From Letharia columbiana (Eukaryota; Ascomycota; Lecanoromycetes; Lecanorales; Parmeliaceae): a stretch of 64,000 nt of DNA. Location of the stretch: assembly GCF_014066305.1 (NCBI RefSeq), contig NW_023501036.1:1561501-1625500 (forward strand), in the 5' to 3' direction. The translations under genes were made by a program, and so were the position numbers. The notes under the pieces were generated by a model. The model was not told the origin of the DNA, ran no database searches, and saw nothing but the letters and a program-made list of their open reading frames with translations. Of the stretch, positions 24,342 through 36,036 are shown in pieces (position 1 is the stretch's first letter; the number at the start of each line of letters is the position of its first letter).

Positions 24342-24616
24342 TATTAGATCTAATACGTTATAGACCTTAACGCTACTTATATTAAAACGTCGATATTATA
24401 TATACTACGTTAGAGTTCCTTTTAGAATTTAATTTTAATAATATATCTTATATATTTAGAGGCTTAGCGAATATAGGTTTACTTCGTATACTTCGAAGTT
24501 TTAATATTTCTTAGAGATTAGTTCTATTATTAAATATACTATTAAATCTCATAACGATACTACGTCTTTTATAGTCTATATTCGCTAGCTAATCGCTAGT
24601 AAACTACGCCCTTATA
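24342..24616 (+). repeat. 3' LTR of the gypsy element
   Basis: 275 bp, same length as the 5' LTR, followed at once by TCTAG (24617-24621). A purine-rich stretch (GAAGAGAAGATAA) directly precedes it, a candidate polypurine tract. Confidence 0.9.
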
Positions 24617-24789
24617 TCTAGCTAAAATCGCTATTTTTACGTCTATCTTCTTCGCTTTATTCTTATCTATATTTAATATATTATAAGTTTCTTAAATTCT
24701 TACTTAATTTCACTTATATTAATACTAAGATATCTTTCTTTATATCGTCGATTATCTATATATCGCGATTAGCTCTATCTTATATATAA

Positions 24790-25260
24790 CGATTCTATCT
24801 ATTATAAAGTAGTAGAGACTAATAAAAAAGACGAATATTATACGAAAATCTATAACGCTATCGCCGAAGATAAGAATAAGTTTCGAGAAATTACTCTTAA
24901 TAAGTACTTTATATAAAACGAGATACTTTATTATAAGAATAGTTTATAAATATTCGATAATATATATATTAATATTATTCGAGAGATATATAATTAATTA
25001 TTCTATAACTATTTCGAGATAGTATATATCTATAAACTACTTAAAAGAAAATATTATTAGCGAGAAATAAGAACGATAATAGCTATCTATATTTAGAATT
25101 ACTATATCTATTAGAGAATTAAAATATCTCGCGACTATCGATATAAGAATACTCTCTCTAGATTACGATCTTCTATATATTATAATTAGTCTTATCTTAC
25201 TTATAAAGATCTATATACGAGATATTCGCCTTTAAATTCGCTACGACTTTATATGTTACG
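24790..25260 (+). pseudogene. RIP-degraded integrase zinc-binding region of another gypsy element
   Basis: Outside the gypsy element above, conceptual translation contains YYWREIRT, then a C/Y-I..R-I-K-pattern (RIKISRDYR), which fits the H-H-C-C zinc-binding domain of gypsy integrase (YYWPxM...NCxxCxRxK). Stops are frequent. It probably belongs to an older element into which the 16800-24616 copy inserted. Confidence 0.5.
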
Positions 25261-25347
25261 TGTATAGCGATCTCTAACTACTAAGAACCTATATCAGCGA
25301 TATCACGGAGTATCGAAGATATAAGGCCAAAACTCGGCGGATATCTC

Positions 25348-25474
25348 TGTTAGCAACTCAGCTAAAAAAGCTGGTTCCGGGGGTGTCTGCGCTTGACAGT
25401 CAGACACCCCTATTTGGACCTAAATATCTGCCCGCAGAGGCCCCGTAGGGCCCCCGTGGGGACTGTTCCTAACA
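25348..25474. repeat. Left terminal repeat of the TRIM-like element
   Basis: 127 bp with TG...CA ends and a short terminal inverted repeat TGTTAG/CTAACA. It is nearly identical to 26150-26268 apart from a few substitutions and a short indel in a CCCC/GGGG-rich part. Confidence 0.9.
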
Positions 25475-26149
25475 ATGCCTCCCCCTCTAGGGGGCTCGTC
25501 CTCGAGCTCCGAAGACAGTGCAAAAATCGCGACGTTCCGAGGACTCTTCCCCGAAAGATCCACGATTTTTAAGGACAACATGCCCTGTGCTCCGGGGTTT
25601 ACTCCCCCGAAGACTTCTAAATGCCCGCCATTGCGGGACTTGAAATTGCCACTGGGGTTTTTACCCACGGGGCTACTAAATGAAAGGCCTTTGGCCCGCC
25701 TTCGCACCGGTACAATGTGGGAATGGGGCTGTATTCCGGGCCTGTGACCCCGCCTTAGCGCACACAAATCAAATTCAGGCCTGTTTTGGCCAGCCTCGGG
25801 GTTTCTTTCCCGGGCGTCTGCTTCTGGGCTTTTTGCCCTGGGGCGTTCTGCCCGAAATGTCCTCAATGGAATAGGGCTGTTCTGCCCGAAAATAATGTCC
25901 TCATTGGAATAGGGCGTCCTGCCCGAAAATATTCGGCTTCGGGGCCCGCCTTCGGCGTGACTATTACCCGAGCGACCCTCTGAAAAAATCATGTTTTTGA
26001 TTTTTGATGGGGGATCCAAGCGTCCTCGAACCCCCGACCCTCAGTTTTCAATGACTAAGCGTGTCACCCTCGGCTATGGCTAGTGTCGCTCCGGGGTGGC
26101 TAGCCAGATTCTTTAGGCTACCGACCCGGAAATAAAGCGCAGACACTAT

Positions 26150-26268
26150 TGTTAGCAACTCAGCTAAAAAAGCTTGGTTCCGGGGGTGTCTGCGCTTGAC
26201 AGTCAAACACCCCTATTTGGACCTAAATATCTGCCCGCAGTGGCCCCCAGTGGGGACTGTTCCTAACA
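26150..26268. repeat. Right terminal repeat of the TRIM-like element
   Basis: 119-bp partner of 25348-25474, followed by ATCTC, the second copy of the target duplication. Confidence 0.9.
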
Positions 26269-26273
26269 ATCTC

Positions 26274-29200
26274 TATCCTCTCATCGCCGTCCCTACTATT
26301 ATCTATATTACGAGATTTCGAGATATTTAAAGTAAATCGATATCGACTAATATCGCTATAGTAAGTTAGATAACTATTTAGTCTAAGACTATTAGATCTA
26401 TTAATCTTTATAGATATTAATTTAATACTATTCGATAACTGAAAAATAAGAAAATAAGAATTTAAGATAAGCTTATCTATAATAGTAATTATTTCTCTAT
26501 CGATACTTTTAAAATTACTTACGTTATAGCGAGACTTAAAGAGAAAGTTAATTAGCATATATCTATTAGACGACGATATCGCTTATACTCTATAGTCGAT
26601 AATCTTTTAAATTATTTAAGTATAATTTATAAGATACTCTTATTTATTCTTAGAATAATCTATTAATATACTTATAATAAAATAAGCTAAGAAAATTAAT
26701 TATTTCTTAAATTCTACGATAATCTTATTAAGTATATTAAATATAATTTTAGAAATAATAGTCTTAACGATCTTAGAAATAAGAGTCTAATAAATAATAT
26801 ATGAAAGAAATCGAAACTTCGTTTTTATAACTTAATTTATCTAATAGTAAGAGATTAAACTACGTCTTAATTAAAGAAACGTATTATAAAAATATAGCTT
26901 TAATATTAATAATCTATTAAGGAATTCGTCGAAAAGAAGGCTAAAAGATTCGCGAAGTAATATATAAAAGTAAAGGTCGAGGCTAACGTAAAGAAGAATA
27001 AATACTTAATTATAACTCGTCTTACTTTTAATATAGAGAGTTTAAGTCTTATTAAGATAGAGAATCTTATAGATAAGAATTAGACTTATATATAAAAGTA
27101 TAGTAAATACTTCGAATTTATAAATTTCGATAAAGTATATAAGCTTAGTTACTAAAGCTATCTATAATCGAGAATAGATAATAAGAATACTAGAGAAAGA
27201 GTCTTATAGATATATAGATAAGAAGGCCTATAGACGTATTAGATCTATGAATAATATAATTATAAGAATATAGTAGACGAATATAGTTAAGACTAGTATA
27301 CGGCTCGATAATACTTTAAATATTATATTTTTAAATGAATTAAAATTATTCGATATTAAAATAATCTAATTTTTTTATATTCGTAAAATCGATTTCTTAG
27401 ATCTATATTACTTAATAACTATCTTATATTAAATTTACTAAGCGAGCTTCTCTTATTATTATATACGTAAAGATCTTTTAAAGTTATTATACGTTATCTA
27501 TAAATCTTACTATCGTCGTCGATAGTCTTTATCAATATCGATTATATAATATTCTATAAAGAAATTTACTTAATATTAAATTAGAGTTTTAACGCTTATA
27601 GCTTAATTCGATTTAGAAGATCTTAATTAATTAAATTATTTTATTTTATCGATTTCTTCTCTATTATAAATATGAAATTAGATAGTTATCGTATAGTAAA
27701 TTATTTTTTAATTATTATTTATTTAATTCTTTATAAATTCTCGTTAAATTAAAAGTTTCTTAATGCTATAATAAAGTGTAAAACGACGCGCTAGCGGAAT
27801 CTTCGAGATGCGATATTATTATCGTCGTCGTCGTCGAAGAAAGATACTAATTTAATCTAGCATATTAATATTAAAAGTTCTTTATTTTTATAGATTTTCA
27901 GCGAGTATAAAATATATATATGCGATAAAATTATTTACTTCTTTCGAAGGTCTACGATAGATAAATTGGACGGGAGAAGAACTTAAAGAATCTTATCGAT
28001 ACGCAGATAAGATATAATTATATCTTCGAGATCTTAATTATCTCTAGTTAAGATCTATATCGATTATAAATATTTAAAGATATAAGATAAGTAATAAATC
28101 TATATCTTCGATCTATTAGTTATAGAGATTATAGCTATTTAAGAGAGAGAGATAGTATTATAAGCGTATTCTTAATATATTACTTAGTCCTATAACTAGC
28201 GAGCCTTAACGAAGATATTCTCTATTATATTATATCTTCTTCTTATCTATATAGTTCGATAGTCTTATTATTCTAATTCTATCTTATCTATACTAGTATC
28301 GCATCTATACTAATTCTAATACTTTATTATTTAATAAAACTATTACGATAATTTCGACTTATAAAGTTAATAATCTAGAAGTATAATATTTAGAAGAAAG
28401 ATATATATAATATAAATGAGAAGGAAATTACTCTTAATTCTATTAATAGAATAAAAGTTATTATCTTTAAGTATAATATATAGATATATAAAACTTAGAA
28501 TAAGAGTAGAGAATAAATAACTCTTATCGAATATATATCCGCTAATAAAAGAGTTAAAGACTTCTTATATCGATTATTATCTTTAAAGATAAGCGTTATA
28601 TAAAGACTTAATATAATATTATAGAGAATATAACTATATAAATTAAAATAAGTAAAATTAATTAGATAAATAATATATTAGATTTAAATTAATTTATTAA
28701 GTAAGCTATTTTTTTATATAAATTTAATAAGAAAAGTACTTTTTAAGAAAGCGTTTAACTTACTTTTTATAGAAGCTTTAAATTATAAACTCGATAGATA
28801 ATTAAAGAATAATATCGCCTTCTCATATACGACGAATATATATTATATATTAGTATTAAAGTTATAGAGTTTTATACTAGTAACGATATTATTCTCTTAT
28901 ATCTATCTACTTATATTATATATATACTTTAATTACTTAATATCGAATTTTTCTTATCTTTAGCGACTATATATTATAAATATCTAGAGAAAAATATAAA
29001 GTATAAAGATAACTATTTAATAAATAAAGCGAACTTTATTTAAATAATTTAAATAATAAGAAAGAACGCTATAACGAATTAATAATATAGAATATTAAAT
29101 ATATATAATAAAAGAGTAATCTATTTTTAATTTAATCTTAACTTATTCTTAATAGATTTAAATTTAAAGTACTAGAATTATCGTTAAGTTTATCGTTAAA

Positions 29201-29470
29201 TATATTTATAGATATTATATTTAATAATAACTTAGTTTTTATACTCTATATATTAATAAATATAAAGTAAATTAACTAGTTACTTTAATAAATAAAGACT
29301 AAAAATTATAATTCTATAATATTAGAAAAGCTTAATAAAGTAATTAGCTTAGCTCTCGCTACTAATATCTTATTTAAAACTATTAATAATAATCTTATTA
29401 AGATAGATAAATGAAAAAAGAATAAGAGTAAGCGTAGATAAGTATATTAAGGCGAAGTATGAATTATAAA
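26274..29470. repeat. RIP-mutated repeat tract
   Basis: Same dinucleotide pattern as 10.85-16.8 kb. A 360-bp block at about 27980-28340 resembles 13850-14260, including the sequence found at 12757 and 16091. No intact ORF and no confident domain. Confidence 0.7.
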
Positions 29471-29949
29471 TCTTACATCTGCAAATCTGAAAAGTTTCTA
29501 CAAAATTTGAAATTGCTGATCGCGCGTTTATCGCGGAAATTACAAAATCCGCTAGATTAGTAAATCTGATTTAAATTCGCCCAAATTCCGCCTAATCAGC
29601 AACTATAGTCTGCTTTTCATACGCTATTCGTCGGTTTAGTAAATCTAATTAGAATTCGTCTAAATTTCGCCAATTCAGTAACTATTCTAATCTTTTCCGC
29701 TAGTTCTACTAGTTTAGTAGTAATATATATAAAAAAAGAAAAGTTCTAATAATCGACGTTGCGACGGTAAGGTTCTACGATAACGAGTATCAACGTTAAC
29801 TCAAATTTGACTACGAAATTAGATGATTTAATAAAATTAGTCGCGTAGATAATGCTTTGATATAGCGCACAATAATACGTATATTATTGATAATATATAT
29901 TAATGCCATATATATATAAAATAGTATTTAGAGTATTTTAAAATATATT

Positions 29950-29950
<1 letters not shown>
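29470..29950 (+). repeat. Second copy of the element end seen at 20885
   Basis: Aligns with 20885-21340 over about 400 bp and then passes into homopolymeric A/T at about 29950, where the other copy continues with ordinary sequence. The match therefore ends where the assembly becomes suspect, not at a biological boundary. Confidence 0.55.
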
Positions 29951-31259
<1,309 letters not shown>

Positions 31260-31260
<1 letters not shown>

Positions 31261-31797
31261 ACGATGATCTACTTGGTCACTAGTCTCTTAGCGTAGAAGC
31301 CATTTGGGATTTCAAGTCTTGAGCAGTGAGAAAGCAAGCTTTCCAATCAGGCTTAGCCTCTAATAAGCGAGCCGATCAGGATTTCCCGGACCCATGAAAT
31401 AACTAACTCCACTTATTATTACATGGCTTCAGGCGAGTCACCACCTATTTTTTCAACGATTGCAGACATTGTATCCGGATGATATCTGATATCTCGTCGA
31501 AAACTATCAGCAGCACTATTGGCAGCTTTTTTTTACTTTGATGCTATGTGGATGTTGTAGACACCTGGCGCAAGGGATTCTTGGGAGCTTATCATCATGG
31601 GACCGAAGCCTGCATTATCAGCTGGCTTTGGGTCATTGGACAACAGTGTAGAGTAGCTGTTACACGACATAGCTGCCCCGCCTACCATTCATTCCAATTG
31701 AACTGTCGACTCACCACTTCCAGCCGATCATGGTCTCCCATTATCATTACTCCCTGCTTATTCTGAAAATTTACACTGGTATGAAACTCCTGACATT
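31260..31797. other. Unassigned normal-composition DNA after the homopolymer tract
   Basis: Normal base composition returns abruptly at 31261. I see no supported gene before the zinc-finger pseudogene at 31798. Confidence 0.4.
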
Positions 31798-32647
31798 ATG
31801 AGCTGCCGTTGTGTTCTCTGCGATCGAACTTTCGACAGCGACAAGGCTCTGCAGCAGCACAAACGAGACGCACCTGCGCATGCCTTCGACTGTACAACAT
31901 GCGACCGTCATTTCGGCAGCGAAGAGGCTCTTGACCAGCACCTACGAGACTCGCCCGCGCATGCTCCGTCCTTCAACTGTGAGAGTTGTAATCAATCCTT
32001 CGGCAGCGATGAGGCTCTGGAGCAGCACCTGCAGAACTCTCGCATTCATCAGCAGGATCCGGATACCCCTTTAGATCTCTTTTTCCGCTCTTTCCCAATC
32101 TTTGATTAAGACCCTTCTCTCTCACCAGCTGCGTCGTATGCCAACTTGCGAGAACATGAAAGGTGGCGGCGTGGCGATGCTGCGTCAGACGATGCATGGA
32201 ACAGATATCAAGATGCATTAGAAAGCGAATTGCGCATGTGGTATGGTGCAGAGAACGATTTGGCTACGTGGCATGCCCTTTGTCGTGCCATTGGTGTCAA
32301 GCCGCTTCCGCAAACGTGTGAGCAATGCGAGGAAGTATAAGCGCGTTCCACGAAACTCTAAACATTCATGCTAATCCGGATCATAGGTTGTACGAAGGAC
32401 ACATGTTAACATTGTTGATTTGATTGAGTGGGGACGAGGACGTAAAAACACCGAATAAAGAGTCCAGACCTTTCGCAATGTGGCAGAGCTGCGAGCCTAC
32501 ACCAAGAGCACGGGTAAGATATTTCGTAATACGTTCGATCAAGAAGACGGCAACGTTGTTCTAAGACATTTACTCCGTAAGATCTTTCGTGAGAGTTTGC
32601 AGAAAAGTGAAGGTTCGTATGCGTGTGTACTAAGGGCTAGATTTTAG
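31798..32647 (+). pseudogene. C2H2 zinc-finger protein gene with two in-frame stops
   Basis: The ATG at 31798 opens three C2H2-type fingers in the first 90 residues (CVLCDRTFDSDKALQQHKRDAPAH and two similar units spaced about 28 residues). After LFFRSFPIFD a TAA (32107-32109) intervenes. The same frame then continues with good coding sequence (DPSLSPAASYANL...WRRGDAASDDAWNRYQ...ALCRAIGVKPLPQTCEQCEE) to a 55-bp intron (32333-32387: GTATAAG, GCTAATC, ATAG), and on with THVNIVDLIEWGRG. A second TAA follows (32456-32458), then VQTFRNVAELRAYT...LRHLLRKIFRESLQ and a final stop at 32647. The second TAA fits CAA to TAA. From memory the downstream part matches fungal zinc-finger proteins of unknown function. 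If the stop at 32107 is real, only a 103-aa three-finger protein is made. Confidence 0.7.
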
Positions 32648-32760
32648 TCCCCCGCTCTACTCCAAAAATCAATATCACTGTTAATGTTATAATCGTCATG
32701 CCAAGTATTATTATAGCCATAATCATCATTCTTAACGTCACCGAAAGATCTTTCAAACAG
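32641..32760 (-). pseudogene. C-terminal fragment of a 2EXR-type gene
   Basis: The minus-strand frame ending at 32644 reads ERSFGDVKNDDYGYNNTWH and then DDYNINSDIDFWSRAGD. It aligns with the C-terminus of the 2EXR protein at 9395-10159 (RNFSDFGNDDYGYHRSRD, NDSDFWRRAAD). No 2EXR N-terminal motif is found upstream, so only the 3' end of a paralogue remains. It overlaps the last bases of the zinc-finger pseudogene on the other strand. Confidence 0.65.
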
Positions 32761-32952
32761 ATTAGAGACACGGCAGCCGAGATCGACGTGGTGGAGGTTC
32801 TTGACGAGATGTACCGTATTCACATCGCTCTTTTGACGGCGAATGGCCATGTCGGTCAAACCGTCTTGATGTATATTCTTTTTCCCGCATTGTATAGGTC
32901 GCTTTGCTGCATAGAGCACCCGCTCGTCGCGCGGCATCAAATAGGAACGCAG

Positions 32953-33384
32953 CTACGCGACCTGCGTTCCTTCCGCTTGCCGGCATCGTGAGGCCTTATG
33001 CATTTCCATTTGCTTCAGTGTGCCCCTGCCGGTTATCACCTTACCGGTGTTATCTTTAAAACTGTAGTTCCAGACTTGCTTGTTAGGATCCTCCCACGGA
33101 CGAAAATCTGGTGCCGCCTGAGGTGGCAGATAAGGATCGGTGGTATACCGCCACTCTATCTCGATCGCACGGCGTGCGGCAGGTGTCGTGGCTACGGTCC
33201 CATGTGCCTCCCGCTCCTGCAAATGAACGAGAAAGTTGCTTCGCAGTTTCTAGGATTTGCCGTAGTTAGGACACGAAGGAAGCTTGCATGGGTAGCCCCA
33301 TATGTGTCCGGAAGGGAGGTCGGTATCGTCAGCCTCGTCATCGAGCTTGGAAGGAACGGGAGGACCAGATACTAAGGAAGTCAT
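32953..33384 (-). pseudogene. Hypothetical protein gene with C2H2-like motif, one in-frame stop
   Basis: The ATG at 33384 opens a frame reading MTSLVSGPPVPSKLDDEADD and then WGYPCKLPSCPNYGKS. A TAG follows (33250-33252), and the same frame continues KLRSNFLVHLQEREAH...RRAIEIEWRYTTDPYLPPQ...PWEDPNKQVWNYSF...KASRCRQAEGTQVA to a stop at 32953. The Cys-x4-Cys ... His-x6-His pattern around the stop looks like a zinc finger. TAG for CAG (a C-to-T change) would explain the break. About 143 codons in all. No family recognised. Confidence 0.55.
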
Positions 33385-33878
33385 GTGTCTGCGTTGCACT
33401 GAATCGAGGCGATTATAGAAGCAATGGAGGGTGGTTGTGGATGGGGTGAACGGACCTCAATAGATGAATGAGAAGCGAGTGTTCTGGACTATGCTGCCTT
33501 CTGATCTTAGAAAGAGTGCGAGAGAGTTGGACGATGGCGACGGAGGATAGGCAATCGGGTGCTGAGAGGATACTTAGCAATGCATGTCAGCTACTGTCTA
33601 TGAAACCGTTCTCCACAAGGATGCATCTTCATTTTGCCGGAGAGCGGTAACGGCGTGGATTGCGAAGGGTCACTAGCATTAATCATAAAATCTTTATTAA
33701 TGAACTTCATCCAGGAGTCGTCGCAGATTGCGGCCTCTCGCTTAAACTCCACAGGTTCAATATTGATAAGAGAGATCAGAAAAAAACTTTTGCTGCTTCT
33801 TGCCCGACAGCATTTCTCAAATCATCAATAGCTGCAACGAGTCGGTCCTGTGTACGCTGTACTACTTCAGACGCCATG
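33385..33878. other. Intergenic, nothing supported
   Basis: About 0.5 kb with only short chance frames. No repeat matched. Confidence 0.35.
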
Positions 33879-34166
33879 TCAACAAGGACACCCAGACCTG
33901 AACAGAACAAGACGGATTAGTTGAACTCTTTGATATTTCGATAGACTTACTCCTACGCGGCAAGTAAGAGCTATGACTTCCACCATGATTTGAGTCAACG
34001 CCTCGAATACCTCTGCATTCTCATTCGATGCAATGCCGGTAGGATCGTTACTGGTGTCGTTGGAAGCTGCACGTTGCTCTCCCCTTTTTATCCTTTCTCT
34101 CTTCTTTTGGGCATGGTAGACTGACCGACGCAGAATTTGTCTTTGATTTTCGGAGCTACTCTTCAT
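33879..34166 (-). CDS. Small hypothetical protein, uncertain
   Basis: 95-codon frame with an ATG at 34166 (MKSSSENQRQILRRSVYHAQ), basic at its N-terminus. A typical fungal intron signal sits inside the frame near its 3' end (GTAAGT donor, AACTAATCC branch, TTCAG acceptor, about 33902-33952). The sequence beyond (LGVLVDMASEVVQRTQDRLV, AIDDLRNAVG) looks coding but is in a frame the splice does not reach, so the gene model is unresolved or the gene is broken. No family recognised. Confidence 0.35.
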   Translation of the reverse strand: MKSSSENQRQILRRSVYHAQKKRERIKRGEQRAASNDTSNDPTGIASNENAEVFEALTQIMVEVIALTCRVGVSLSKYQRVQLIRLVLFRSGCPC

Positions 34167-34412
34167 CGTTTTTCTTGAATGGCAGCAGCAGTGTGATTCG
34201 ACAATTGCAAATATTTCAAACGTGAGAATCAGCTTGGAGACACATGTGACTGCCGTGGTAACGATAGTTGTCGGCGCCGGTAAATCATTTATAGCGATTG
34301 GTTCTCATTTCGCATGTCGCCAATCCTCAGCCAGTAGCACCCTGTAGAGCCTTCGCGCCTATAGACCTGTTGCGTTTCCCTTGGCGGTAGATTCCATCCA
34401 CCAACGCTGTCG

Positions 34413-35072
34413 ATGTCAAATTCTTTACTATTCAAGCCAACCATCATGCTCTCCACTATCTTGTCAACTGCAATTTTCATCTCTCTGCTAAGCAGCGCTG
34501 CGGCCAACTCCTTGGCAGCTGCAAAGCATCCAAGCAACATTTCAGATCTAACATTACTTAACAACTCACGAGTCTACGAAGCTTCATTGACTTCCAACCT
34601 CTCAAACACTCTGAGCTCTCGCATACTTCTTCCCTACAGCTTCTCCGTCCCCAACACCCAGATCTACCTCCGTCTAGGCTTCGGTTACCCCCGCCACCGC
34701 CTTGACCTCATGAGCATGGGTGGTCTTATCGCCGTAATACAGCATGACATTGCCGAAACCATCGAGATTGAAGGTGAGGATGCCTTTCCCGTTCTCGACA
34801 TTGACCATCGACAGAGATTGGCATATACGCTGGGCGACGGCTTTTATCTCGTCGTGCGGAGTGTCAAGGGTTCGCAAAGACTTTTCACGTGGCGGGAGTT
34901 GAGCAATGTTGTTGAGGGACTGTGGTTGTTCTTGATTGTTGGGGAGAGAAATTATTGCACGGAATTTAAGTTTTGGGATGGGCCGGGGAGGTGGATGGTG
35001 GAACATTTAGGAAGTGGGGGAATTGTGTTGGATAGGAGTGGGGCGGAGGAGGTTGCAGATGAAAAGAGTTGA
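34413..35072 (+). CDS. Predicted secreted protein of unknown function
   Basis: 219-aa frame with ATG at 34413. A second ATG at 34446 gives MLSTILSTAIFISLLSSAAA, a textbook signal peptide with likely cleavage after SSAAANS, so translation may start there. The mature part is about 185 residues with several N-glycosylation sites (NISD, NNSR, NLSN) and mixed sequence without low-complexity bias. It contains one cysteine (NYCTEF), so it is not a cysteine-rich effector. No domain recognised. It is the only gene between 31 and 38 kb that looks intact, flanked by pseudogenes. Confidence 0.65.
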   Translation: MSNSLLFKPTIMLSTILSTAIFISLLSSAAANSLAAAKHPSNISDLTLLNNSRVYEASLTSNLSNTLSSRILLPYSFSVPNTQIYLRLGFGYPRHRLDLMSMGGLIAVIQHDIAETIEIEGEDAFPVLDIDHRQRLAYTLGDGFYLVVRSVKGSQRLFTWRELSNVVEGLWLFLIVGERNYCTEFKFWDGPGRWMVEHLGSGGIVLDRSGAEEVADEKS

Positions 35073-36036
35073 GCAGATTAGACATGGAGTAGGTATGTTG
35101 ATGACGTGCTTCCTTCTGAGAAAGATATTGGGAAGATCTTCGCTATTCGTTAGTTTCGTTACCGTAGCCATTATGTTGCAGAAGTGAAATAGACGACTCA
35201 CATATCTCAGGTTTGATGAGCACCTTGAGTACATTCGTATACCTGAACATACGACCAAGGTATCTCACTGCCAGGCTGGCGGGCTTGCAAAGGCATATAT
35301 CTATGCACAGAGCCAAAAGATTTGGCTAACACCCGTTGGACGTCCTTGCCAAAGACCCGTAGACGCTCTGGTAAGTATCGCCAGTGATAGCGCTTGTGAT
35401 ATGCAGAATTTTGCTGCCGACGGGATGCTCCAAAACTCTCGGTGTGGTGAGCGGCGTTATAGGCCTCCTGCCTGGTCAATTCAAAATGGGTGTGATGTTC
35501 AGATATGTGAACGAGGAGGATGATGGATGCTAGGTATGGTCATGCGCGTTTCGCATTCGCATATTCTTTTTTATATATACTCAGACGCGTACTATATGAA
35601 CACCCACAGACATGATCATTGCCCATCGCAATGACAAATTGTAGAACAGGCAGCGATCCGTGATACCTTGTTGCTCGACATGTATCTTCTCCTTCAGAGT
35701 GTATTAGAAACTGGGCGATTATGTGGCTAACGATGTTTCCTAGCCATGACTTGGCACTTGGGACAGTGGGATACAATTGACAGAATGTATAATTCTTTCT
35801 GCTGTCCTATGGCTGTCATTATCAATGGTGTTGGTCTGCCCTTAAGAGGGAAGTCCTTGTGATCCTCGATTTTGCAGGTATTGTCTTACGAAATCGTCAA
35901 TTGATGTCACAGCACGAGCGCTATTTTCGGTTTCTTCCCTATGAATAGAGGATGTTATTAATGCTCTACAAACTAAATGCCCACAGCTCTAGTCTACGCC
36001 CGCAAAGGCATGCTGGGCAATTCTTGGCCCACAGAT
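35073..36036. other. Intergenic, no supported gene
   Basis: Almost 1 kb with only short frames on both strands. It contains the upstream side of the secreted-protein 3' end and the distal side of the MFS pseudogene. No repeat matched elsewhere. Confidence 0.35.

Larger units (their letters stand above)
16800..24616 (+). mobile_element. Ty3/gypsy LTR retrotransposon, complete ends, RIP-mutated
   Basis: Two 275-bp LTRs (16800-17074 and 24342-24616) are flanked by the 5-bp target duplication TCTAG (16795-16799 and 24617-24621). The original TG start survives in the left LTR and reads TA in the right. A purine-rich stretch precedes the right LTR. Inside, in the sense direction, are a gag-like region (about 17450-17850), reverse transcriptase (about 18960-19340), RNase H (about 19790) and the start of integrase (about 20710-20880). 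All are peppered with stops from RIP-type transitions. Integrase breaks off where a second repeat begins near 20885, so another element is nested inside. The element cannot be active. Its 7.8-kb length includes the nested DNA. Confidence 0.9.
25348..26268. mobile_element. TRIM-like miniature LTR retroelement, not RIP-mutated
   Basis: Terminal direct repeats of 127 bp (25348-25474) and 119 bp (26150-26268) both begin TGTTAG and end CTAACA. The element is flanked by the 5-bp duplication ATCTC (25343-25347 and 26269-26273). The 675-bp interior is GC-rich, keeps CA/TG dinucleotides, and contains short repeats around CTGCCCGAAA. It carries no recognisable gag or pol. A 199-codon frame on the minus strand (25420-26019) runs through repeat and LTR and is Pro/Arg/Gly-rich, so it is most likely not a gene. 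Size and structure fit a terminal-repeat retrotransposon in miniature, mobilised in trans. It entered DNA that was already RIP-mutated. Confidence 0.85.

Noticed and set aside
25420..26019. 199-codon frame inside the TRIM-like element
   Set aside because: It runs through repeat units and an LTR, has biased Pro/Arg/Gly content and no domain; open frames are expected in GC-rich non-coding DNA.
26010..26075. tRNA-like sequence on the minus strand inside the TRIM (GGTTCGA with a CCCCC/GGGGG stem)
   Set aside because: It has a B-box-like core, but the T-stem and acceptor do not pair and no D-arm is found. It is not a tRNA gene; at most it is a tRNA-derived remnant.
10850..29470. Centromere or a CRISPR-like array in the A+T tract
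   Set aside because: Spacer-repeat structure is absent; the repeats present are explained as transposon copies and minisatellites with RIP mutation. A centromeric role cannot be judged from sequence alone.
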